Source of the DNA: CAVRTM01 sp963724015
GTDB lineage: Bacteria > Actinomycetota > Actinomycetes > Actinomycetales > Dermatophilaceae
Assembly: GCA_963724015.1 (NCBI GenBank)
Contig: CAVRTM010000004.1
Location: 951,585-1,015,584, forward strand
Direction of reading: 5' to 3'
DNA length: 64,000 bases
Below the pieces are notes generated by a model, which saw only the letters and a list, made by a program, of their open reading frames with translations, searched no databases and was not told the DNA's origin. A program made the position numbers and the translations under genes. Shown in pieces: positions 57,444-64,000 of the stretch (its first letter is position 1; each line of letters starts with the position of its first letter).

Positions 57444-57634
57444 GGGGAGGGACTATCGCACGCCCACCTGTCCATCGCAGGCACCGGCGCGGGACGCGCA
57501 GTTCAGGTTTCCCACAGGAAAGGGGGGCACCCTTCTCCGGGGCGTGTCCCGGGAGCCGCAGGGGCACAACGCCTCTCGGTCGGGTGACCCCACCAGTGAT
57601 GCACCAACAGCACCCGTCGACGGAAGAGATGTCC

Positions 57635-58582
57635 ATGATCGAGGCCATCGGTCTCACCAAGCAGTACGGCTCCAAGCTCGCCGTGGACGACCTCACGTTC
57701 ACCGTACGACCCGGGGTGGTCACCGGGTTCCTCGGTCCCAACGGGGCGGGAAAGTCCACGACCATGCGGATGATCCTCGGTCTGGACGCCCCGACCGCGG
57801 GGACGGTGCGCGTGAACGGCAAGGCGTATCGCGAGCACGCCGCCCCCTTGCACGAGGTCGGAGCCCTGCTCGAGGCGCGGTCGGTGCACACAGGCCGCAG
57901 TGCCTTCAACCACCTGCTGGCCCTGGCGCAGACCGCAGGCATCTCCCGGCGCCGCGTGGACGACGTCGTCGAGCTGGTGGGCCTGGGTGAGGTGGCCCGC
58001 AAGCGGGCAGGCGGGTTCTCCCTCGGCATGGGCCAGCGGCTCGGCATCGCCTCGGCTCTGCTCGGCGACCCCCGCACCCTCATCCTGGACGAGCCGGTCA
58101 ACGGCCTTGATCCGGACGGGATCCGCTGGATCCGCAACCTGCTGAAGTCATTGGCCGCCGAGGGCCGAGCGGTCTTCGTGTCATCGCACCTGATGAGCGA
58201 GATGGCCCAGACAGCAGACCATCTGATCGTCGTCGGGCGGGGAAGGCTGATCGCCGACACCAGCGTCCAGGACTTCATCGCCGCCTCTTCCGGCAACCGC
58301 GTCCGCGTCCGCGCGACCGACCCGCACGCGCTGGCGGCTGTGCTCGTCGGTCCTGACGTGAGCGTCGAGGCAGTCGGCGGGGACGCCCTCGATGTGACTG
58401 GTCTGACCACCGACCAGGTTGGACTCGCCGCCGGCGCGGTCGGCATCACGCTGCTCGAGCTCTCCGCCCAGCAGACGTCCCTGGAGGAGGCATTCATGGA
58501 CCTGACGAAGGATGCCGTGGAATACCACGGCAGCTCCACCGCCGACACCAGTCCGCTCGAGACCACCGGAGCCGATCGATGA
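57635..58582 (+). CDS. ABC exporter ATP-binding protein
   Basis: A 315-residue ATPase of the drug/bacitracin exporter type. Walker A GPNGAGKST is at 34-42, the Q-loop lies near LLEARSVHTG, the signature is FSLGMGQRLGIA, Walker B is LILDEPVNGLDP and the H-loop is FVSSHLMSEM. A C-terminal extension (about 215-300) is common to this group and ends SLEEAFMDLT. ATG 57635 has GGAAG eight bases upstream, and an in-frame ATG six bases earlier is also possible. It overlaps the permease start by four bases. Confidence 0.88.
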   Translation: MIEAIGLTKQYGSKLAVDDLTFTVRPGVVTGFLGPNGAGKSTTMRMILGLDAPTAGTVRVNGKAYREHAAPLHEVGALLEARSVHTGRSAFNHLLALAQTAGISRRRVDDVVELVGLGEVARKRAGGFSLGMGQRLGIASALLGDPRTLILDEPVNGLDPDGIRWIRNLLKSLAAEGRAVFVSSHLMSEMAQTADHLIVVGRGRLIADTSVQDFIAASSGNRVRVRATDPHALAAVLVGPDVSVEAVGGDALDVTGLTTDQVGLAAGAVGITLLELSAQQTSLEEAFMDLTKDAVEYHGSSTADTSPLETTGADR

Positions 58583-59415
58583 GCACCGCCACCGCTACCG
58601 CCACCTCCGCCCCGAACGGCCCGGGTCCAGCAACGAGCAAGGTCACGCAGGCGCGGGTGGTGCTCTCGGAGTGGACCAAGCTCCGGTCCCTCCGGTCCAC
58701 CGTGTTCTCGCTGCTCGCGGCAGTCGTGTTCATCGTCGGGCTGTCCGTGCTGGTTCCGTCCGTGACGGTGGCGCACTGGCCGCCGCGGGATGCCGGCGAG
58801 GCGGCGGCGTTCGACCCGACCACGCGCAGCCTCAGCGGCATCTTCCTGGCCCAGCTGGCCATCGGTGTCCTCGGCGTGCTGCTCATCACCGGCGAGTACG
58901 CCACCGGGATGATCCGGGCGACGTTCGCGGCCGTGCCGGCCCGGCTGCCCGTCCTGTGGGCCAAGGCGATGGTGTTCGCGACGACGACCTTGGTGGTCAC
59001 GGTCCCCTCCGTGCTCGTGGCCTTCCTGGTGGGCCAGTCGATCCTCAAGGCCAAGCACCTGGAGGCGTCGCTCGGTGATCCCGGTGTGCTGCGAGCGGTG
59101 CTCGGTGCGGCGCTGTATCTCACCGTCGTCGGCGTGCTGGGTCTCGGCCTGGGCGCCCTGCTGCGCAACACGGCGGCCGGCATCTCGAGCCTGTTCGGGA
59201 TCTTGTTCGTGGTCCCGATCATCGTCCGCTTCCTGCCGTCCTCGTGGGCGGACCCCATCACGACATACCTGCCCAACACGGTGGGGGAGGCCATCACCCA
59301 CGTGCACCCGGACGCCTCAGCGCTGGCCCCCTGGGCGGGGTTCGGGCTCTTCTGCGGCTACGCCGCCGTGGTGCTCATCGCCGCGGGCATCAACCTGCGG
59401 CGCCGCGACGCCTGA
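58579..59415 (+). CDS. ABC exporter permease
   Basis: A 278-residue ABC-2-type membrane protein with six helices. LSEWTKLRSLRSTVFSLLAA is the typical cytoplasmic entry helix of this family. TGEYATGMIRATFAAVPAR carries the conserved coupling segment. The last helices end LIAAGINLRRRDA. ATG 58579 overlaps the ATPase TGA. Substrate unknown; peptide antibiotics or cell-wall compounds are usual. Confidence 0.85.
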   Translation: MSTATATATSAPNGPGPATSKVTQARVVLSEWTKLRSLRSTVFSLLAAVVFIVGLSVLVPSVTVAHWPPRDAGEAAAFDPTTRSLSGIFLAQLAIGVLGVLLITGEYATGMIRATFAAVPARLPVLWAKAMVFATTTLVVTVPSVLVAFLVGQSILKAKHLEASLGDPGVLRAVLGAALYLTVVGVLGLGLGALLRNTAAGISSLFGILFVVPIIVRFLPSSWADPITTYLPNTVGEAITHVHPDASALAPWAGFGLFCGYAAVVLIAAGINLRRRDA

Positions 59416-59483
59416 CTCCTGGTGTCGGAGGGGTTCACGTCCCAAGCCGGGCGACGAGCGGGACGGCCACGGTGACGGACAGC

Positions 59484-60740
59484 TCAGGGAAACGGACCGT
59501 GGTGGGGCGTGCGGGTGATCACGACGAAGACGGAGACCCAGACCCACTGCAGCACCAGCCCGGCCAGGGCCAGGGCCACGACGGCGCCCCGCTGGAACCG
59601 GGTGGCGGTGCGGTGGCTCTCCACCTCCGGCCAGGGCCACAGCAGCGGAAAGGCCAGCAGCAGGTACCTGATGATGCTCGGTCCCGGCGCTGCGGCGGTG
59701 AACAGGTACGCCGGGTAGGCCCAGGCCCACGTCCTCACCTCCACCCCCCAGGCCCGCGCGCCGGCCCGTCGTACGGCAAGGAAGAGGAGGGCGGGCGCGA
59801 CGGCACACATCACCAGCCCCGCGACGCCGTTCCCTCTCCAGAAGTACCCCAGCCAGCTGAGGATCGGCGTGTTGTGCTGGTAGGCCTTCCACGCAGACAT
59901 GGTCTCGAGGTAGGCGTGGCTGTCGCGCGTGACGACGGCAGCGGTCAGCGGCCAGATCCCCGTGACAGCCACGCACCACGGCACCAGCAGCCCCACCCGC
60001 CACCGCTCCCCGGTGGAGAACGGCCCCCGCTCCGCACCGCGGTCCCGGGCCCACCAGTGCGCGGCCACCACCGGCACGAGCGCCAGGGCGATGGGCCGCG
60101 TCAGCGCCAGTGCCAGCGCTGCCAGGGCGAAGCCGGCGTACCGACGGTCCTGCAGCAGGATCAACGCGGCACACACCAGCAGCAGCGCGAGGCTCTCGGT
60201 GTAGTCCAGCTGCAGCGCAGGCGCGGCCATGAAGGTGCAGGCCAGCAGGGTGGTCGCGGAGGCCACGAACTGGCTGGTCTTCCTGCGCAGGAGCCGGTAC
60301 ATGAGCAGGACGGCGGCTGCACCCACGGCGAGGTTCAGCAGCGGCCCGATGGTGGTGAACGGCAGGCCCGTCAGGTGTGACAGGACGGCCGCGCTGAGCG
60401 GGTACAGCGGGTAGAAGGCCCACGTGTTCATGGCCACGTGCCCGGTCGGGCCGATCGGCAGGTGCAGCGGGTAGCCGGACTCCGCGATGAGCCGGTACCA
60501 CTGCCCGTCCCAGTTCGCGGCGATGAGCGCATAGCCGGGGTCGGCGGGGGAGGAGTAGTTCAGGTGGTAGCTGGGGTCGGCTCCGATGAGCGCGACCTGG
60601 TGCCGCGACGCCACCTCGACCATCACGGCGTCCAGGGCGCGTGTCACCGCGAAGACGAGCAGCGGGAACCACACGTCGTAAGGCACCCCCAGGGAGGCAC
60701 GACGTCTCGATCTGGCCGACGACATCGGTCCGACCGTCAT
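59484..60740 (-). CDS. PIG-V-like mannosyltransferase, membrane protein
   Basis: A 418-residue polytopic protein with about nine helices. The first external loop holds YALIAANWDGQWYRLIAESG, the DGxWY motif of GT-C enzymes related to PIG-V, and NTWAFYPLYPLSA. It would transfer mannose from a polyprenyl-phosphate donor to a glycolipid outside the membrane. ATG 60738-60740 has GGAGG five bases upstream, better than an ATG five codons earlier. The acceptor is not visible from context. Confidence 0.8.
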   Translation of the reverse strand: MTVGPMSSARSRRRASLGVPYDVWFPLLVFAVTRALDAVMVEVASRHQVALIGADPSYHLNYSSPADPGYALIAANWDGQWYRLIAESGYPLHLPIGPTGHVAMNTWAFYPLYPLSAAVLSHLTGLPFTTIGPLLNLAVGAAAVLLMYRLLRRKTSQFVASATTLLACTFMAAPALQLDYTESLALLLVCAALILLQDRRYAGFALAALALALTRPIALALVPVVAAHWWARDRGAERGPFSTGERWRVGLLVPWCVAVTGIWPLTAAVVTRDSHAYLETMSAWKAYQHNTPILSWLGYFWRGNGVAGLVMCAVAPALLFLAVRRAGARAWGVEVRTWAWAYPAYLFTAAAPGPSIIRYLLLAFPLLWPWPEVESHRTATRFQRGAVVALALAGLVLQWVWVSVFVVITRTPHHGPFP

Positions 60741-60876
60741 GGTGCCCTCCCTCACAGGCCCTGGCCCCAGCTGTCTTCAAGGCGTCATTTCCGTGGTCGG
60801 CCACCGGGGCCCGCACGCCGACAGCAGCCGACGAGCCGCGAGCCGGTTCGCAGCCATGGACGGCGCGTACCGCCCC

Positions 60877-61320
60877 TCACCGTTCACCGCGCCGGAAGCC
60901 GGCAAGCGCCAGGATGAGGACGACGGCGCCGATGCCGAACATCAGTGGCTGCAACCACAGCCGGGCCTCCAGCAGCACCCACTGCACCGCGATCCAGGCC
61001 ATGAGGCCGGCTCCGAAGCCGGCTGAGAGGAGCACTGCCCCGGTGAGCTTGCACAGCACGCCGAAGGCGAGGAGGAACGGCGCAATGCCGATCAGCAGGA
61101 AGAGCAGGAGGCCCGGCCAGGTGAAGGTCGTGAACGGGCTGCCGGCGAGCAGCGAGGGGGTGACCCCCAGTGGGGTGATCGGATGGCGCACCATCTCCAG
61201 ACCCCCGTAGATCGCGCCTACCGCGACGGCGAGCTCCAGGAGCGCCAACGGCAACCGAATGGCCCAGTGGCCGCGCGTGGACCCGGGGGCCCCCACGCTG
61301 CTCGTCACCGATGCCCGCAT
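60877..61320 (-). CDS. four-helix membrane protein
   Basis: A 147-residue hydrophobic protein with four helices, the last two LLSAGFGAGLMAWIAVQWVL and LMFGIGAVVLILALAGF. ATG 61318-61320 is preceded by GGAGGT six bases upstream, which decides the start. An ORF upstream of it is noise. I do not recognise a named family. Confidence 0.7.
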   Translation of the reverse strand: MRASVTSSVGAPGSTRGHWAIRLPLALLELAVAVGAIYGGLEMVRHPITPLGVTPSLLAGSPFTTFTWPGLLLFLLIGIAPFLLAFGVLCKLTGAVLLSAGFGAGLMAWIAVQWVLLEARLWLQPLMFGIGAVVLILALAGFRRGER

Positions 61321-61397
61321 GGCACCACCTCCCCGCTCACCCTCGCGCTTTCTCGCGCGGTGCGCCAGAGCCGCACGAGGCTCCGCCGAGACGGCGG

Positions 61398-61595
61398 CTA
61401 CCGGTCGGTGGCGCCCGTCCCGGAGGTACCGGGGCAGAGCCAGCCGCCGGTTCGCTGGCTCACCGGCAGGTCGCACTGGGACGTGACCTGGGCCGGCTCG
61501 TGGTGTGGCTGTGTCGCGCCGCGCGCCGCGACACCGGCCAGGGCGGCGACGACCAGGGCGGCGGTGGCCAGGACCAGCGTGGCGCGATGGGACAC
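61398..61595 (-). CDS. small secreted protein
   Basis: A 65-residue protein. A signal peptide (ATLVLATAALVVAALAGVAA) precedes a short mature part with two Cys (TSQCDL and GWLCPG) that could form a disulfide. GTG 61593-61595 has GGAGGT five bases upstream. No family recognised. Co-directional with the previous membrane protein gene. Confidence 0.6.
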   Translation of the reverse strand: MSHRATLVLATAALVVAALAGVAARGATQPHHEPAQVTSQCDLPVSQRTGGWLCPGTSGTGATDR

Positions 61596-61744
61596 AGGAG
61601 ACCTCCGGGGGTGACCCGCCGACGCGGGCGCCCGACGGTAGGGCCGGTCCGGTGAGGACGTCAAGGGCGGTCGCCGCTGACCGATCCTGTCGGTGGCGGC
61701 GGACAGGATGAGCGTGTCAGCACAGGCAGGAGCGGGAGGCGTCG

Positions 61745-62275
61745 TTGCAGCAGGATCCAGTGGTTGCGGCGGTCATCACCGCGTCGGTGGCGGTCCTCGT
61801 CGCGGTCCTCTCCCAGGTGTCGACCTGGACGATGGAGCACCACCACCGCGTCTACGAGCGGCGGCGGTCGGCCCTGCTGGACGTGCAGGACGCCGCCCTG
61901 CAGGTGCGCGGTCGCCTGCGCGACCTCGGCCCGGCCGTCCTCGTGGCGGTGGAGAGGACCGAGCCGGCCCAGCAGGTGGAGGTCGATGAGGACGTCCGGG
62001 TGTCCACCGCCCGGTCCGACGCGGAGGCGCTGCTGGAGGTGCGCCTGGCCCGGGTCGAGAGCGCGACGGTCCGCGACGCCGTCCGTGCCTGGCAGCGCGC
62101 TGCCCGCTTCTCCTTCCTGGGCGGGGACGACGTCACGACCGCGGACGAGGAGGCGGGGTGGGCGTCGATGAACGCGACGGTCGGCGATGCGCTGACGGTC
62201 CCCGGCTGGTGGAGGACGCGTGTGCTGGTCTGGCGTCGGCGTCCTGTCAGGCGGTCGCGGGCTCCCTGGCGCTGA
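61745..62275 (+). CDS. membrane-anchored protein of unknown function
   Basis: A 176-residue protein with an N-terminal helix (VVAAVITASVAVLVAVLSQV) and a long charged helical region (about 30-120), probably coiled coil, then WASMNATVGDALTV and a basic tail. The TTG 61745 start has GGAGG six bases upstream. It overlaps the end of the convergent DUF4325 gene by 29 bases. No known domain. Confidence 0.65.
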   Translation: MQQDPVVAAVITASVAVLVAVLSQVSTWTMEHHHRVYERRRSALLDVQDAALQVRGRLRDLGPAVLVAVERTEPAQQVEVDEDVRVSTARSDAEALLEVRLARVESATVRDAVRAWQRAARFSFLGGDDVTTADEEAGWASMNATVGDALTVPGWWRTRVLVWRRRPVRRSRAPWR

Positions 62276-62546
62276 TGTGGAGGTGGTCGGCGACGTCGAG
62301 CCGCCCGGCAGCCTCCTGCAGGTAGGTGTGGAAAGCCGCCGGCGCGTGCTCGACGCGCAGGGACCCGGCCCGGTGGTCGACCAGCACGCGCAGCACCAGC
62401 TGGGCGGCGAACGAGGGGCTGGCGCTCACCAGCCGGCGGCAGTCGATCACGACCTCGCGGCCGGTCAGGTCGCCGGCGAGGCGCTCGACGAGGGCGTCGG
62501 CGAGGTCGCGCCCGGCGACCATGCTCGGCAGGACCAAGGTGGGCAT
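62247..62546 (-). CDS. STAS-like DUF4325 protein
   Basis: A 99-residue protein with the DUF4325 pattern: GRDLADALVERLA, then VVIDCRRLVSASPSFAAQLV with SxSPSFA, the family hallmark at the position where STAS anti-anti-sigma factors are phosphorylated. ATG 62544-62546 has GGGAG six bases upstream. It lies 72 bases after an ATPase gene on the same strand. STAS-like proteins of this group are commonly paired with an HATPase protein, suggesting a regulatory or antagonist pair. Confidence 0.75.
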   Translation of the reverse strand: MPTLVLPSMVAGRDLADALVERLAGDLTGREVVIDCRRLVSASPSFAAQLVLRVLVDHRAGSLRVEHAPAAFHTYLQEAAGRLDVADHLHISAREPATA

Positions 62547-62618
62547 CGCGCGCTCCCTGTCACTCGTCGGGACTGCTGCACTGGTCGGGACAGCCGTCAA
62601 CGTGCTCCTCGCTCCATG

Positions 62619-63431
62619 CTAGCCCGACCCACCCACAGTGCTGGAGCGCCAGCCGGGCAGGCGCAGCACGCCCTGCACGAGGGTCCCGGGGAACGGCACG
62701 TCGACCGGCTCGCGGACCCGGCCGCTGCCGGATGCGGTGACCGCGGCCTCGCCGGACAGCAGGAACAGCGAGCCCTCGAGGGCGGTCAGCTCCCGCAGCG
62801 TCGTGGGCAGGCCGGTGCCCCGACCGGGAGCGTCCAGTCGGCTCCGGCCGGACAGCGCCATCCGCATCGCCTGGTGGTCGGAGCTCGCGCCGCGCACGGA
62901 CAGCGTGGCCCGCAGTCCCCGGCCCGCGTCGGCCACGGCGAATTTGATGGCGCCGACCTGAGGCAGGGTCTGGGCCGCCACGTAACCCACCGCTCCCGCG
63001 TGATCCGCGACGTTGAGGGCCATCTCGACCACGCAGGCGTACAGCACGTCAGAGGCGGGGGCGCTGTCCGGGCGCACCTTCGTGGCGACGAGCGCCGCCA
63101 GCGCCCGCGCGTCGTCCTCGCTGCCGACGGGGCGCACCTCCAGCAGGTCCGCGTGCCGGTCGTGCTCGAGGACACCGGTCGGTACGTCGTGCTCGACCCC
63201 CAGGTCGTCCAGGACCCGGCCCAGGTGCATCCGCCCGGCGTAGTGGTGGGGGTCGGCGCCACGGGGGGAGAGAACCCGCAGCGGGAGGTCGGCGGCCGCA
63301 TGGGCGTGGGCGAGGGTCGCCGCGGCGACCAGGTGGGCCGGGTCGACCCACGACCGGGCCGTGAGGTCGAGGACGTGCAGTCCCCGGGTGTCGCGGCAGG
63401 CGAGGCCGGTGAGGCCGGGTGGTCTGTGCAC
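62619..63431 (-). CDS. histidine-kinase-like ATPase protein paired with DUF4325
   Basis: A 270-residue protein. The first 120 residues are an unfamiliar alpha/beta region with conserved-looking PHHYAGRMHLGRVLDDLG. The C-terminal GHKL ATPase has N-box VVEMALNVADHAG (Asn140), G1 AVADAGRG and G2 GRGTGLPTT. No histidine phosphorylation helix is visible, so it is not a sensor kinase. It may act as a protein kinase, anti-sigma-like factor or nucleotide-driven switch on the adjacent STAS-like protein. GTG 63429-63431 has GGAGG five bases upstream, which fixes the start in a longer open frame. Confidence 0.75.
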   Translation of the reverse strand: MHRPPGLTGLACRDTRGLHVLDLTARSWVDPAHLVAAATLAHAHAAADLPLRVLSPRGADPHHYAGRMHLGRVLDDLGVEHDVPTGVLEHDRHADLLEVRPVGSEDDARALAALVATKVRPDSAPASDVLYACVVEMALNVADHAGAVGYVAAQTLPQVGAIKFAVADAGRGLRATLSVRGASSDHQAMRMALSGRSRLDAPGRGTGLPTTLRELTALEGSLFLLSGEAAVTASGSGRVREPVDVPFPGTLVQGVLRLPGWRSSTVGGSG

Positions 63432-63681
63432 TCGAGCCTCCAGCCGTTCCACCCAACCCCCTGCGCCTCGTCGGACCCGCGCGGCGGTGCGGCCGGGTCG
63501 GTACCCCTGCACCGTAGGCAACGGCGGTGACACCCACGGGTCCACCGCCTGGCCCACGGGGGCCGGAGGGACGGGGGGCACGGCGCCGCGCGGCAGCAGG
63601 TGGCCGGCAGACCGGTGGCACGCCGCGCCCGGAGGGCTGGGCAGAATGGTGTGGCACGCACACCGTCGACGGGGAGGCCCG

Positions 63682-63963
63682 ATGCTCAAGAAGTCCGCTG
63701 CACCGAAGAACGCCGGGCGACGGCTGACGTTCGTCCTGCCCGCGGAGTCGCCGGCCGGGCGGGTGAGCGTGGTCGGGACGTTCAACGACTGGACGCCCGG
63801 CACCCACGTGCTGCGCCGCCGCAGCAACGGCACACGCAGTGTGTCGGTGACCCTCCCGACCGGCTCGACGGTGAAGTTCCGCTACCTCGGCGAGGGCGGG
63901 CACTGGTTCGACGACCAGGACGCCGACGCGGTGACGTCGGAGGGCTGCACCGTCCATCTGTGA
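63682..63963 (+). CDS. CBM48 (isoamylase N-terminal-like) protein
   Basis: A 93-residue single-domain protein. RLTFVLPAESPAGRVSVVGT then FNDWTPGTHVL and VKFRYLGEGGHWFDDQDAD are the standard pattern of the early-set glycogen-binding domain, including the FNxW motif. ATG 63682 has GGAGG five bases upstream. Stand-alone forms are common in actinobacteria, with unknown roles, perhaps glycogen or trehalose regulation. Confidence 0.8.
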   Translation: MLKKSAAPKNAGRRLTFVLPAESPAGRVSVVGTFNDWTPGTHVLRRRSNGTRSVSVTLPTGSTVKFRYLGEGGHWFDDQDADAVTSEGCTVHL

Positions 63964-64000
63964 GGTGTCCGGCGCACGACCGGGGCGGGCCGGCTCAGAC

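Overview
The window is 64 kb of high-GC DNA with GTG and TTG starts, purine-rich ribosome binding sites and actinobacterial gene order. The run dxr, rip (M50 protease), ispG, DUF4081-type acetyltransferase and proS is the order seen in Actinomycetota (Rv2870c, Rv2869c, Rv2868c, Rv2867c, then proS in Mycobacterium). With the SigB/SigF-type sigma factor, the DUF4325/ATPase pair and many small Gram-positive lipoproteins, this suggests a soil- or water-dwelling actinomycete, perhaps Nocardioidaceae. The family is inference; no rRNA or tRNA is present.

Layout. 1-3.5 kb: membrane protein end, TetR regulator, sigma factor, NTF2-like protein, PPOX-family protein. 3.6-16.2 kb: a short-chain acyl-CoA synthetase, then a polyamine block: Lrp/AsnC regulator, class III aminotransferase, aminobutyraldehyde dehydrogenase, PotD-A-B-C importer, agmatinase and succinate-semialdehyde dehydrogenase. 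Together these could import putrescine or make it from agmatine and oxidise it to succinate. 16.3-18.9 kb: dxr and rip. 18.9-26.5 kb: accessory DNA wedged between rip and ispG, holding remnants, a truncated DUF3500 gene, a HupE/UreJ-like gene, an IS110 element, a VOC protein, a strange tract of about 390 nt almost lacking C, a decayed second IS110 and a DinB protein. 26.5-37.2 kb: ispG, an amino-acid ABC importer, a secreted GH43 enzyme, the acetyltransferase, proS, a HAD hydrolase and a TSUP permease. 37.3-41.7 kb: ferric-reductase-like flavocytochrome, FMN-binding protein and ApbE flavin transferase (an electron export module), then a berberine-bridge-like oxidase. 41.7-52.7 kb: thioredoxin-domain protein, lipid kinase, SpoIIE-type phosphatase, a hydrolase, a second oxidase, and two signalling proteins, one fusing a receiver domain to an RsbW-like ATPase. 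52.8-64 kb: CapA-like and beta-propeller lipoproteins, a hydrolase, membrane proteins, a drug-type ABC exporter, a PIG-V-like mannosyltransferase, a DUF4325 plus ATPase pair and a CBM48 protein.

A caution applies to the whole window. At least fifteen places show a clean single-base reading-frame break inside an otherwise well conserved gene, including three in the essential proS. Most are best read as sequence errors, so I give the full extent of the gene and mark each break. A recurrent promoter style is visible: a TANNNT box six bases before the start codon, implying leaderless mRNAs for several genes.
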